Positions 40,240-49,226 of a DNA stretch of 64,000 bases are shown one piece after another. Source of the stretch: an uncultured Bacteroidales bacterium (GTDB lineage Bacteria > Bacteroidota > Bacteroidia > Bacteroidales > Muribaculaceae); NCBI GenBank assembly GCA_947176235.1, contig CAMWPM010000005.1:20312-84311 (forward strand), written 5' to 3'. Within the stretch, counting starts at the first letter, position 1. Each line of letters begins with the position of its first letter. Made by a program: the position numbers and the translations under genes. The notes beneath the pieces were generated by a model. It made no database searches, was not told where the DNA came from, and saw nothing but the letters and a program-made list of their open reading frames with translations.

Positions 40240-41418
40240 ATGACAAAAAACGATACATTCGAGACAAGAAAGAAACTTGTGGAGGGACGCTACACAGCCC
40301 TTATCACGCGCCCGAACGTGAAGCTCGAGGGTAACGGCGTGTATGAGCGTTATGCCAACCCTGTCGTCACAGCCGAGATGGTTCCGCTCGAATGGCGATA
40401 TGACTTCAACCCTGCCACCAATCCTTACTTCATGGAGCGTATCGGCGTGAACGCCACGCTGAATTCCGGAGCTATAAAAATCAACGGTAAATATGTGCTC
40501 GTAGTGCGCGTGGAGGGTAATGACCGCAAATCATTCTTCGCTGTAGCCGAGAGTGACAACGGCGTGGACGGCTTCAAATTCCGCGAACGCCCGATCACGA
40601 TGCCGGATGACGCAATCCCCGGAACGAACGTCTACGACATGCGACTTACTGCGCATGAGGATGGTTGGATCTACGGTCTGTTCTGCGTGGAGCGCCATGA
40701 CGACACCTGTCCGGGCAATCTCTCCGCCGCCACTGCGACGTGTGGAATCGCCCGCACCAAGGACCTTGAAACGTGGGAGCGCCTGCCTGACCTTAAAAGC
40801 AAGTCGCAGCAGCGTAACGTAGTGCTTCATCCCGAATTCGTCAACGGCAAATATGCCCTTTACACACGCCCGCAAGACGGATTTATCGACGCAGGCAGCG
40901 GCGGCGGAATCGGCTGGGGATACGTGGATGACATGACCTGTGCCGAGGTGAAGGACGAGCAGATAATTGACGCCCGCTATTACCATACCATTAAGGAAGT
41001 GAAGAACGGCGAGGGTCCACATCCCATCAAAACACCCCGTGGATGGCTGCATCTCGCACACGGTGTGCGCGGGTGTGCCTCCGGTCTCCGCTACGTGCTC
41101 TACCTCTACATGACGGCACTCGACGAACCCTGGAAGCCGGTGGCGACTCCCGGCGGCTACTTCATGGCTCCGGTGGGAGAGGAATACATGGGCGACGTGA
41201 TGAACGTGCTATTCAGCAACGGCTGGATCTGCGACGATGACGGAACCGTCTACATCTACTATGCTTCGAGCGACACGCGCATGCACGTAGCCACATCGAC
41301 AGTCGACCGTCTTGTGGATTATTGCCTCAACACCCCTTCCGACGGGCTCACCACGGTGAAGAGCGTGGAGACAATCAACGCACTCATCGACCGCAACAGG
41401 GAATATTTCAATAAATAA
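40240..41418 (+). CDS. GH130 family phosphorylase (4-O-beta-D-mannosyl-D-glucose phosphorylase-like)
   Basis: ATG at 40240; [81 protein letters not shown]. Confidence 0.93.
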   Translation: MTKNDTFETRKKLVEGRYTALITRPNVKLEGNGVYERYANPVVTAEMVPLEWRYDFNPATNPYFMERIGVNATLNSGAIKINGKYVLVVRVEGNDRKSFFAVAESDNGVDGFKFRERPITMPDDAIPGTNVYDMRLTAHEDGWIYGLFCVERHDDTCPGNLSAATATCGIARTKDLETWERLPDLKSKSQQRNVVLHPEFVNGKYALYTRPQDGFIDAGSGGGIGWGYVDDMTCAEVKDEQIIDARYYHTIKEVKNGEGPHPIKTPRGWLHLAHGVRGCASGLRYVLYLYMTALDEPWKPVATPGGYFMAPVGEEYMGDVMNVLFSNGWICDDDGTVYIYYASSDTRMHVATSTVDRLVDYCLNTPSDGLTTVKSVETINALIDRNREYFNK

Positions 41419-41446
41419 TCGCAAAACAAATCTAATCATCAGGAAA

Positions 41447-42883
41447 ATGGCTCTGCTTAAAGAGAAAATCGGCTACGGTTTCGGCGACATGGCATCGTCG
41501 ATGTTCTGGAAGGTGTTCAGCTATTATCTGCCCTTCTTCTACTCAAATATTTTCGGACTAAGCCTTGTCGATACCGGCGTGCTTCTTCTGGTGACCCGCA
41601 TCTGGGACGCCGTGTCGGATCCGATGATGGGGGCAGTGGCTGACCGCACCCGCACGCGGTGGGGTAAGTACCGCCCTTATCTGCTTTGGGTGGCGGCACC
41701 TTTCTCGATCTGCGGAATCCTTCTGTTCACCACTCCTGACTGGGGCTATGCCGCCAAACTTGTCTGGGCATACGTGACCTATATCCTGATGATGACAGTC
41801 TACACCGGCATCAATGTGCCCTACGGTGCAATGCTCGGAGTGATGACTGACAACTCGAAGGAAAAGACGGTTTTTTCGTCGTTCCGCATGTTCTTCGCCT
41901 ACGGAGGATCGTTCATCGCGCTCTTCCTCTGGGATCCTCTGTGCGCAATGTTCGGCGAAAAGATGGGAATGTCGCCTTCAACAAGCTGGCAAATGTCCAT
42001 GGTGGTGATCGCATCATGCTGCTTCGTACTCTTCCTGCTCTGCTTCAAGATGACACGCGAAAGAATACAGACAGTGTCGGATGCATCGCTCGGGAAAGAT
42101 CTTAAAGCTCTGGTGACCAACAAACCCTGGTGGCTGCTGAATGGCGCATCGCTCTGCTTCAACCTTTTCAACACGGTGCGTGGCGCTACGGTGGCTTACT
42201 TCTTCGTTGACATCATCCAGAGAACTCCCGATGATCACATCATGCTCTTCGGGCTGTCACTGCTTTTCTATTCCGGTCTGTTCCTCGGCGTAGGCGAAGT
42301 CGCCAACATGCTCGGTGTGGCACTTGCCGTACCCATTACCGCACGCCTTGGCAAGAAATCGACGTTCATCATGGTGGATGCTTTGCTGATCGTGTTCAGC
42401 ATCATATTCTTCATGTGTCCTGTCAACCCGACCGGCTTCTGGATGATGCTTCTGCTTCAGGTGGTCATCTCGATCCTGACCGGAGTGATGTCGCCTCTCG
42501 TCTGGTCGATGTATGCCGACGTGAGCGATTATTCGGAACTTAAATACCGCACAGCCTCGACAGGTCTGATCTTCTCGTCGGCTTCGATGGCACAGAAATT
42601 CGGCGGAGCTATCGGTGGGGCTGCGGTGATGTGGCTCCTCGACGGAGTCGGTTATATCGCACGCGGAGATAGCGATGCCAGTGCCGCTGTAATTCAGCCG
42701 GAGGGTGCTATAAGCTGCCTGTGGTATCTCATGACGTTCATTCCCGCCGGTGTGGCGCTTCTTTCGATGCTGATAGTATGGCTTTATCCCCTCACTACCG
42801 AACGTGTGGATGCTATCGTGGCAGAGCTCAATACTCTGCGCGGGGAAAGCCGGCTCCCGATTCTCCCGAACAGGACGAGATGA
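41447..42883 (+). CDS. MFS/GPH-family sugar:cation symporter
   Basis: KIGYGFGDMASSMFWKVFSYYLPFFY...DAVSDPMMGAVADRTRTRWGKYRPYLLW, typical GPH motif. Confidence 0.93.
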   Translation: MALLKEKIGYGFGDMASSMFWKVFSYYLPFFYSNIFGLSLVDTGVLLLVTRIWDAVSDPMMGAVADRTRTRWGKYRPYLLWVAAPFSICGILLFTTPDWGYAAKLVWAYVTYILMMTVYTGINVPYGAMLGVMTDNSKEKTVFSSFRMFFAYGGSFIALFLWDPLCAMFGEKMGMSPSTSWQMSMVVIASCCFVLFLLCFKMTRERIQTVSDASLGKDLKALVTNKPWWLLNGASLCFNLFNTVRGATVAYFFVDIIQRTPDDHIMLFGLSLLFYSGLFLGVGEVANMLGVALAVPITARLGKKSTFIMVDALLIVFSIIFFMCPVNPTGFWMMLLLQVVISILTGVMSPLVWSMYADVSDYSELKYRTASTGLIFSSASMAQKFGGAIGGAAVMWLLDGVGYIARGDSDASAAVIQPEGAISCLWYLMTFIPAGVALLSMLIVWLYPLTTERVDAIVAELNTLRGESRLPILPNRTR

Positions 42884-42921
42884 CAGACTTTGCCAATCAG
42901 ATGTAAGAAAACCTGTCAACT

Positions 42922-44142
42922 ATGATCGATAAAGAAAAATTCATGCAGGAGGTGGCGGATTGCGCCACCTCCAACATTTTGCCCTACTGGATGAACCGGA
43001 TGGTGGATCCGGAGGGAGGATTCTACGGACGCCGTGACGGAAATGACATACTTGATCCGTCAGCTCCCAAGGGTGCGATACTAAATGCAAGACTCCTGTG
43101 GACGTTTGCTGCCGCGTACCGTGTGTTAGGCGACGAGCGTTATCTTGAGATTGCTGAGCGTGCCCGTGACTTTATCATCGACAAATTCTACGATAAAGAA
43201 TACGGAGGAATCTATTGGTCGCTAAACCCTGACGGAACTCCCCTCGACACAAAAAAACAGTTTTACGCCATAGGATTCGCCATATACGGACTATCGGAAC
43301 TTGCGCGTGCCACCGGCGACAAGATGGCTCTTGAATACGCATTGCGTCTTTTTCATGACATAGAAAGTCACAGCCGTGATCATGAAAAAGGCGGCTATGT
43401 GGAGGCCATGACGCGCGACTGGCAGCCGATAGCCGATATGCGCCTGAGCGAGAAGGATGAAAATTCATCCAAGACGATGAACACCCATCTGCACATCATT
43501 GAGCCGTACACGAATCTGCTCCGCGTGGTACCAGAGAATAAAGAACTTCGTGATGCGACAGAAGAATTGCTGAAGATATTCTTTAATCGGATGGAAGATC
43601 CGAGAAGCCACCATCTCGGACTTTTTTTCGATGACGACTGGCATCGTCAGGATTCTGAAATCAGTTACGGACATGACATAGAGGCTTCGTGGCTGTTGCT
43701 TGAGACGGCACAGGTGCTGGGTGGCGAGGATCTAATCGACATGGCGCTTGAGCATACCCGCAGGATAGCAGTCGCCGCGCTTGAGGGAAGATGCTACGAC
43801 GGATCCATGGTGTACGAGCGTCATGGTTCTGGACGTTACGATGATGACAAGCACTGGTGGGTGCAGGCAGAGAATGTGATCGGACAGCTCTATCTTTACC
43901 GGTATCACAACATGCCTGAGATGCTTGATGCCTCTTACAAAACGTGGGAATATATACGCGACAATATCGTGGATCATGAGGGGGGAGAATGGCACTGGAG
44001 CCGGAAAGGGCGAGACGGAAGCATCAACCGCAAAGATGATAAAGCCGGATTCTGGAAATGTCCGTATCACAACACGCGAATGTGCCTTGAGGTGATCGAA
44101 CGGCTTAAAGAAACTACAGCCAGAGAAGAATCAGGCATGTAG
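42922..44142 (+). CDS. AGE-family epimerase (cellobiose/mannobiose 2-epimerase-like)
   Basis: NILPYWMNRMVDPEGGFYGRRDG, KTMNTHLHIIEPYTNLLRV, HDIEASWLLLETA, DDKHWWVQAENVIG. Confidence 0.92.
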   Translation: MIDKEKFMQEVADCATSNILPYWMNRMVDPEGGFYGRRDGNDILDPSAPKGAILNARLLWTFAAAYRVLGDERYLEIAERARDFIIDKFYDKEYGGIYWSLNPDGTPLDTKKQFYAIGFAIYGLSELARATGDKMALEYALRLFHDIESHSRDHEKGGYVEAMTRDWQPIADMRLSEKDENSSKTMNTHLHIIEPYTNLLRVVPENKELRDATEELLKIFFNRMEDPRSHHLGLFFDDDWHRQDSEISYGHDIEASWLLLETAQVLGGEDLIDMALEHTRRIAVAALEGRCYDGSMVYERHGSGRYDDDKHWWVQAENVIGQLYLYRYHNMPEMLDASYKTWEYIRDNIVDHEGGEWHWSRKGRDGSINRKDDKAGFWKCPYHNTRMCLEVIERLKETTAREESGM

Positions 44143-44225
44143 CTATCCCCAAAATCAAACTCCGAGTCGTAAATTGCCATAATAATGGTCAAAAAAGGCT
44201 TTTTGTGAAAAAAGTTGCGAAAATA

Positions 44226-44257
44226 TTTGGTGTGTTCAAAAAAAACGCCTACCTTTG
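44226..44257 (+). promoter_or_regulatory. Bacteroidetes-type promoter of tRNA-Pro
   Basis: TTTG (44226-44229)-N20-TACCTTTG (44250-44257). Confidence 0.8.
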
Positions 44258-44277
44258 CATCGCTTTTCAGAAATAAT

Positions 44278-44351
44278 CGGGGTGTAGCTCAGTTGGTTAG
44301 AGTACGCGTCTGGGGGGCGTGAGGTCGCTAGTTCGAGTCTAGTCACCCCGA
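44278..44351 (+). tRNA. tRNA-Pro (anticodon GGG)
   Basis: Acceptor CGGGGTG/CACCCCG, D-arm GCTCAGTTGGTTAGAGT, anticodon loop CTGGGGG, T-arm GCTAGTTCGAGTCTAGT; no encoded CCA. Confidence 0.93.
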
Positions 44352-44364
44352 CAAAGAGAAAGCC

Positions 44365-44400
44365 AAAGCGGTGTAACTCAACAAGTTACACCGCTTTTCT
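44365..44400 (+). terminator. Intrinsic terminator after tRNA-Pro
   Basis: Perfect 14-bp inverted repeat AAAGCGGTGTAACT/AGTTACACCGCTTT with 5-nt loop, T tract. Confidence 0.85.
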
Positions 44401-44480
44401 TAAATTTACCGGGACAGAATCGGGACAAGCCGTGTGACGTCCTAATGTAGAATCCAACAATTGACGTAACGACGTAAAGA

Positions 44481-46892
44481 ATGTTTTCATTTGCCCATAT
44501 AGCTGTGGACGGCTCGAAAGCCAAGGAGGCTGAGCCAAACCTTAAGGATCTTCCAATTATTCCGACGCGGAATCTCGTGCTGTTTCCGGGCGTGACTATC
44601 CCGCTGTCACTCGGACGTCAGACTTCAATAGAGGTGGCGCGTGAGGCTGCCGAGAAACATATACCTGTAGGAATAGTGTGTCAGAAGAATCCTGACGACG
44701 AGTTTCCCGAACTTCAGGATTTATATGGCTATGGGGTGATTGCGGATGTGCTCAATGTGTTCAAGCTCCCTGACGATTCCTATACGGCTTTATTGTCAGC
44801 CCGTGGCAAAATGAGAATAACCGGCAAGGGCGAAGGTGCGACGATACCGGCTTCGCGCCTGTCGGCAATGGTGAAGGCTGTAAGGGATGTAAAACCCCGC
44901 GCCAAGGATTTTGACTTCATCACCGTGCTTGAGACTATTGACGAGACTGCCAGAAAAATTCTGGCGCAGCAGACCAATGACGCACTCTCGGAAGCGATGA
45001 AGCAGGGGAGCGGACTTGACTGCCATGAAAATCCTGAACTGTTCGTGAATTTCCTCGCCACGAATCTGCCGATTCCTGTGGAAACGAAGATGGAGATGCT
45101 TGCAGAGAATCATCTGCTCTCGCGTGCCTACAGCCTTGCCACCGCCTTGTTCAAGGAGACGGAGAAGATGGTGCTCGTCAACACTATTCGTGAGCGTGCC
45201 CGCGAGTCAATGACGGAAAATCAGCGTACGGCATTCATGCAGCATCAGATGGAGGAACTGCGTCGTGAGATCTACGGAGACAGTGACGATGCCGATAATC
45301 TGGAGGAGCGTGCCAACTCAACGGCTTTCACTGAGGGAGCGCGAAAAATATTTAACCGCGAACTTGATAAACTGCGCCGTCTGGCACCTCAAAGCCCTGA
45401 CTATGCGGTGCAATACACTTATCTCGACACGATGCTCCAGTTGCCCTGGAACAATCCCACACCTGTCAACAATGACTTTCTTCAGGCTGAACGTCAGCTT
45501 GATGAAGATCACTACGGACTTGAGAAGGTGAAGGAGCGCATACTGGAGCAGCTTGCCGTCATGATACACAATCCTGAAGGAAAGTCACCGATAATCTGTC
45601 TGGTAGGCGCACCCGGTGTGGGCAAGACTTCGCTCGGACGCTCGGTGGCGGCTGCTTTGGGAAGGAAATATGAAAGAGTGTCGCTGGGCGGTGTACACGA
45701 TGAGAGCGAGATACGCGGTCACCGCCGCACGTATCTGGGCTCCATGCCCGGACGAATCATCGAGGCAATGCGCAGGGCAGGAACGTCAAATCCGGTCCTG
45801 CTCCTGGATGAGGTGGACAAGATGGGGCAGGACTATAAGGGGGATCCCTCGGCAGCTTTGCTTGAGGTGCTTGACCCGGAACAGAACAGTCATTTCCATG
45901 ACAACTATATCGATGTGGATTATGATCTCTCGGACGTGCTGTTCATAGCCACAGCCAATACGCTCTCGACGCTGCAACAGCCTCTGCTCGACCGTATGGA
46001 AATAATAGAGATTCCCGGATATCTGCGAGAAGAGAAGGTGGAGATTGCCGTGCGTCATCTATTGCCAAAGGTGTGCAAGGAACTGAATGTGAAGCGTAGT
46101 GAAATGACGATTTCGCGTGAGGCGATAGAGGCAATAATTGACAAATATACTTCGGAGAGCGGAGTGCGTCAGCTTGAAAAAACGATTTCATCAGTGATGC
46201 GTAAGCTGATCACACGACGTCTGAGCGGCAAAAAATATCCTAAGAAGGTGATGCCGTCGCATCTGTCCGAGCTACTGGGCGTGGAGAAATTCCAGCGTGA
46301 CAAATACGAGGGTAATGAGTTTGCCGGACTTGTCACGGGACTTGCGTGGACACAGGTGGGTGGTGAGATTCTTGCAGTGGAGTCATCACTATCCGCCGGT
46401 AAGGGCGACAGAGTCACGCTCACCGGTAATCTGGGAGACGTGATGAAGGAATCGGCTACGATCGCACTGCAATGGGTGAAAAGCCATGCATCGTTGCTTG
46501 GAATTGATCCCGGGCTTTTCGAGCGCTACAACCTGCACATACATTTTCCGGAAGGCGCGGTGCCGAAGGATGGTCCGTCGGCGGGCATTACGATGGTGAC
46601 TTCAATCGTCTCGACATTCAGGCAAAAGCGGGTGAAATCTGCGATAGCCATGACTGGAGAGATGACGCTCAGGGGAAAGGTGCTACCCGTAGGTGGCATA
46701 AAGGAAAAGATCCTTGCGGCACGCCGTGTGGGTATCAACGAAATAATTCTGTCGAAGGACAACCGGAAAGATATTGAGGAAATTCCTGCAAGATACATAG
46801 ATGGCATGACGTTCCATTACGTCACTTCAGCTATGGAGGTGATAGAACTTGCCATAACGGATGAGGATGCTGTGGACGCAGTGACACTGTGA
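44481..46892 (+). CDS. lon: Endopeptidase La (Lon protease)
   Basis: LON N-domain, AAA+ GAPGVGKTSLGRSVAAALGRKY, catalytic PKDGPSAGITMVTSIVS and K in GEMTLRGKVLPVGGIKEKILAARR. Confidence 0.98.
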   Translation: MFSFAHIAVDGSKAKEAEPNLKDLPIIPTRNLVLFPGVTIPLSLGRQTSIEVAREAAEKHIPVGIVCQKNPDDEFPELQDLYGYGVIADVLNVFKLPDDSYTALLSARGKMRITGKGEGATIPASRLSAMVKAVRDVKPRAKDFDFITVLETIDETARKILAQQTNDALSEAMKQGSGLDCHENPELFVNFLATNLPIPVETKMEMLAENHLLSRAYSLATALFKETEKMVLVNTIRERARESMTENQRTAFMQHQMEELRREIYGDSDDADNLEERANSTAFTEGARKIFNRELDKLRRLAPQSPDYAVQYTYLDTMLQLPWNNPTPVNNDFLQAERQLDEDHYGLEKVKERILEQLAVMIHNPEGKSPIICLVGAPGVGKTSLGRSVAAALGRKYERVSLGGVHDESEIRGHRRTYLGSMPGRIIEAMRRAGTSNPVLLLDEVDKMGQDYKGDPSAALLEVLDPEQNSHFHDNYIDVDYDLSDVLFIATANTLSTLQQPLLDRMEIIEIPGYLREEKVEIAVRHLLPKVCKELNVKRSEMTISREAIEAIIDKYTSESGVRQLEKTISSVMRKLITRRLSGKKYPKKVMPSHLSELLGVEKFQRDKYEGNEFAGLVTGLAWTQVGGEILAVESSLSAGKGDRVTLTGNLGDVMKESATIALQWVKSHASLLGIDPGLFERYNLHIHFPEGAVPKDGPSAGITMVTSIVSTFRQKRVKSAIAMTGEMTLRGKVLPVGGIKEKILAARRVGINEIILSKDNRKDIEEIPARYIDGMTFHYVTSAMEVIELAITDEDAVDAVTL

Positions 46893-47027
46893 CCTCCGTG
46901 AAGTTTTTTTTTCTTTTACAGGACGCGATGAAGGTTGAACTGCAGTGGCTGTCGGTAGCCGGGATCTCTACTGAAATTCTCCTAAGAGCAGATTTTCCCT
47001 GAAAATTGAAAAAAGATGGCAAAAGAC

Positions 47028-47058
47028 TTTGCAGAATGAAAAAAAGATATTACCTTTG
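47028..47058 (+). promoter_or_regulatory. Bacteroidetes-type promoter of tRNA-Gln
   Basis: TTTG (47028-47031)-N19-TACCTTTG (47051-47058). Confidence 0.8.
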
Positions 47059-47133
47059 CACACGTTAAAACGGGACAAACATATCCAAGGTCGTGAGAGA
47101 CCAACGATGTTCACGAGATTAACGAATGAAGAT

Positions 47134-47204
47134 TGCCTTGTGGTGTAATGGTAGCACGTCGGATTCTGGTTCCGCCTGTGAGGGTTCGAATCCTTCCAAG
47201 GCAA
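47134..47204 (+). tRNA. tRNA-Gln (anticodon CTG)
   Basis: Acceptor TGCCTTG/CAAGGCA, D-arm GTGTAATGGTAGCAC, anticodon loop TTCTGGT, T-arm GAGGGTTCGAATCCTTC. Confidence 0.9.
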
Positions 47205-47211
47205 CACAATG

Positions 47212-47250
47212 AAAGAGCTAAATCAATTATTTGATTTGGCTCTTTTTGTA
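47212..47250 (+). terminator. Intrinsic terminator after tRNA-Gln
   Basis: AAAGAGC(T)AAATCAA .. TTGATTT(G)GCTCTTT imperfect hairpin followed by T-rich sequence. Confidence 0.7.
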
Positions 47251-47363
47251 TTCATAGTCACGCCGGTGAGGAGATTGGAGGGGAGAAATAAGGTGAAAGA
47301 TGGGGGAGGGGGTTGGCGATGTGGATAGGTTGAGTTAATTTCGGGGGAAATTCTTTATAAACT

Positions 47364-48608
47364 ATGACATCGATAAAAGTAAAATTCAGAGCCGCGGCAG
47401 AAACCGGCCGCGAAGGTACGATCTATTATCAGATTATACATAACAGATGTGCACGACAGTTGATGACAGTCCACAAAGCGCTTCCGGAAGAATGGGATGA
47501 GCGACGGTCGGGGTTGAAGATTCCGAAGCTTGGAGTTCGTCAGAGAAAGGTCCGTCAGGTCAGGGAGATGGTCAGGCGGGATGTGGAGCGCCTGTGGAGA
47601 ATCGTCAGACGGCTTGATGACGAGGGGACGGAGTACACGGCTGATGACGTGATGGAAGAATACAGCCGCTATGTCCACGACTATTCGCTGCATAATTTCA
47701 TGAGCAGGATCATCGGAAAGCTGAGGATAAACGGAAAAGTCCGAACTGCCGAGACATACAGGGTGACGATGAGCAGTTTCCGAAAGTTTATGGAGTGTAG
47801 GTTAGGGGATAGTCAAACCGGAATGAATGGGACGGGATGGTCGGAACTCATGATAGATGATCTGGACGGGGAAATGATGGAGGAATACGAGGGTTGGCAG
47901 AGGGCGAGAGGAGTGACCCCAAACACGACATCGTTCTATCTGAGAATACTACGGGCGGTGTATAACCGCGCCGTTGAGAGCGGGGCTGTGGAGAACTGCC
48001 ATCCTTTCCGTCATGTGTACACCGGGATTGACAAAACGGTGAAGCGCGCGCTGCCGATTCATACTATAAAACGGATCCGCCAGCTTGATCTGCATAGTGC
48101 TCCGTCGCTTGATTATGCCCGTGACATGTTTATACTAAGTTTTTTTCTGAGAGGGATGAGTTTTGTGGACATGGCTTACCTGAGGAAGTCGGACTTAAAG
48201 AATGGTCACGTGATCTACCGCCGAAGGAAGACGGGACAGCAGCTCATGATAGGGTGGACGAAGGAGATGCAGAATATTCTCGACAAGTATCCTGAAAATC
48301 CTACGGATTATCTGCTTCCGATTATCCGCAGCCGAAGCGGGAACGAGCGATGCACCTATCGTAACGTGGGCTATAACATCAACCGGAGCTTAAAGAAAAT
48401 TGCGGAACTGGTGGGGGTGGATATGCCGCTGACGCTCTACGTCGCACGCCACAGCTGGGCTTCGGCTGCACGGACTAAGGGGATACCTCTGAGCGTGATA
48501 AGCGAGGGGATGGGGCATGACTCGGAGGCGACAACCCAGATCTATCTGGCATCGCTTGACACTTCCGTTGTCGACCGTGCCAATTCGCTGATTATGGCTT
48601 CAGTATGA
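47364..48608 (+). CDS. Tyrosine-type site-specific recombinase/integrase
   Basis: IKVKFRAAAETGREGTIYYQIIHNR arm-binding-like N-terminus; catalytic FLRGMSFVDMAYL, RRKTGQQ, YVARHSWASAARTKGI, GHDSEATTQIYLASL (R..K..R/H..H..Y). Confidence 0.93.
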   Translation: MTSIKVKFRAAAETGREGTIYYQIIHNRCARQLMTVHKALPEEWDERRSGLKIPKLGVRQRKVRQVREMVRRDVERLWRIVRRLDDEGTEYTADDVMEEYSRYVHDYSLHNFMSRIIGKLRINGKVRTAETYRVTMSSFRKFMECRLGDSQTGMNGTGWSELMIDDLDGEMMEEYEGWQRARGVTPNTTSFYLRILRAVYNRAVESGAVENCHPFRHVYTGIDKTVKRALPIHTIKRIRQLDLHSAPSLDYARDMFILSFFLRGMSFVDMAYLRKSDLKNGHVIYRRRKTGQQLMIGWTKEMQNILDKYPENPTDYLLPIIRSRSGNERCTYRNVGYNINRSLKKIAELVGVDMPLTLYVARHSWASAARTKGIPLSVISEGMGHDSEATTQIYLASLDTSVVDRANSLIMASV

Positions 48609-48638
48609 GACTGTGGTTGGCTTGGCTCCGCAACGGGC

Positions 48639-48703
48639 AAAAAAAAATTACTCGTCATCACGACGAATAATCTTCTTACCTTAAATCTAATACCATGAAA
48701 AAC
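48639..48703 (-). ncRNA. Putative small non-coding RNA with its own promoter and terminator
   Basis: Minus-strand TACTTTTG box (plus CAAAAGTA 48709-48716) ~37 nt upstream of the hairpin ATTATTCGTC-GTGAT-GACGAGTAAT (48647-48671) that runs into a 9-nt T tract; no ORF; -33 element weak. Confidence 0.5.
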
Positions 48704-48816
48704 TGATGCAAAAGTAGTGTTTTTATGTTTTACAGCATAATTTTGGGGCATAAAAATGCATAGTATTAACACTATTTAACTTATAAAGGGTAAATATTCG
48801 TTGTAAAATAAAGATT

Positions 48817-48852
48817 CGAGGTCGTTTCTGCACTCTGGCAGAAACGACCTCG
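48817..48852 (-). terminator. Intrinsic terminator of the rubredoxin transcript
   Basis: Perfect 15-bp inverted repeat CGAGGTCGTTTCTGC/GCAGAAACGACCTCG, 6-nt loop; minus-strand continuation AATCTTTATTTTA. Confidence 0.7.
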
Positions 48853-48891
48853 TAAATGGGGACGGGTATTTTTTGTTGAGGGTGCCGGGAG

Positions 48892-49059
48892 TCAATCCTT
48901 GACTTCGGAGAACTGATCCTTGCCGACTCCACAAATCGGGCATACCCAATCGTCGGGAATATCTTCAAATGCAGTGCCGGGGGCGATTCCGCCATCAGGG
49001 TCACCTACTGCCGGGTCATATACCCAGTCGCAAACGTCGCAAATGTATTTCTTGTCCAT
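48892..49059 (-). CDS. Rubredoxin
   Basis: Translated by hand: [55 protein letters not shown]; two CxxC(G/D) metal-binding pairs; 55 aa, absent from supplied ORF track. Confidence 0.97.
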   Translation of the reverse strand: MDKKYICDVCDWVYDPAVGDPDGGIAPGTAFEDIPDDWVCPICGVGKDQFSEVKD

Positions 49060-49180
49060 AGAGCAAAGTTTATTAAGTTGTTAGTAAAATTATTGATTTA
49101 CTTATGAAACGAGTGGGTGAGGTGAAATGTTCGGAGAGAGATTACGATTTTTTTCAAGCTAAAAAAAGGAGAAGAAATGA

Positions 49181-49210
49181 TTGGCGGATGCGACGAATTG
49201 TGTAAATTTG
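49181..49210 (+). promoter_or_regulatory. Candidate promoter of the downstream esterase
   Basis: TTG (49181-49183)-N19-TAAATTTG (49203-49210), 16 nt before ATG at 49227. Confidence 0.55.
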
Positions 49211-49226
49211 GGGAAAAGAATAATTG

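Noticed and set aside
48646-48672. Hairpin after the integrase as a plus-strand intrinsic terminator
   Set aside because: Plus-strand RNA would have a C.A mismatch and no downstream T tract; both features favour the minus strand, so it was reassigned to the putative small RNA.
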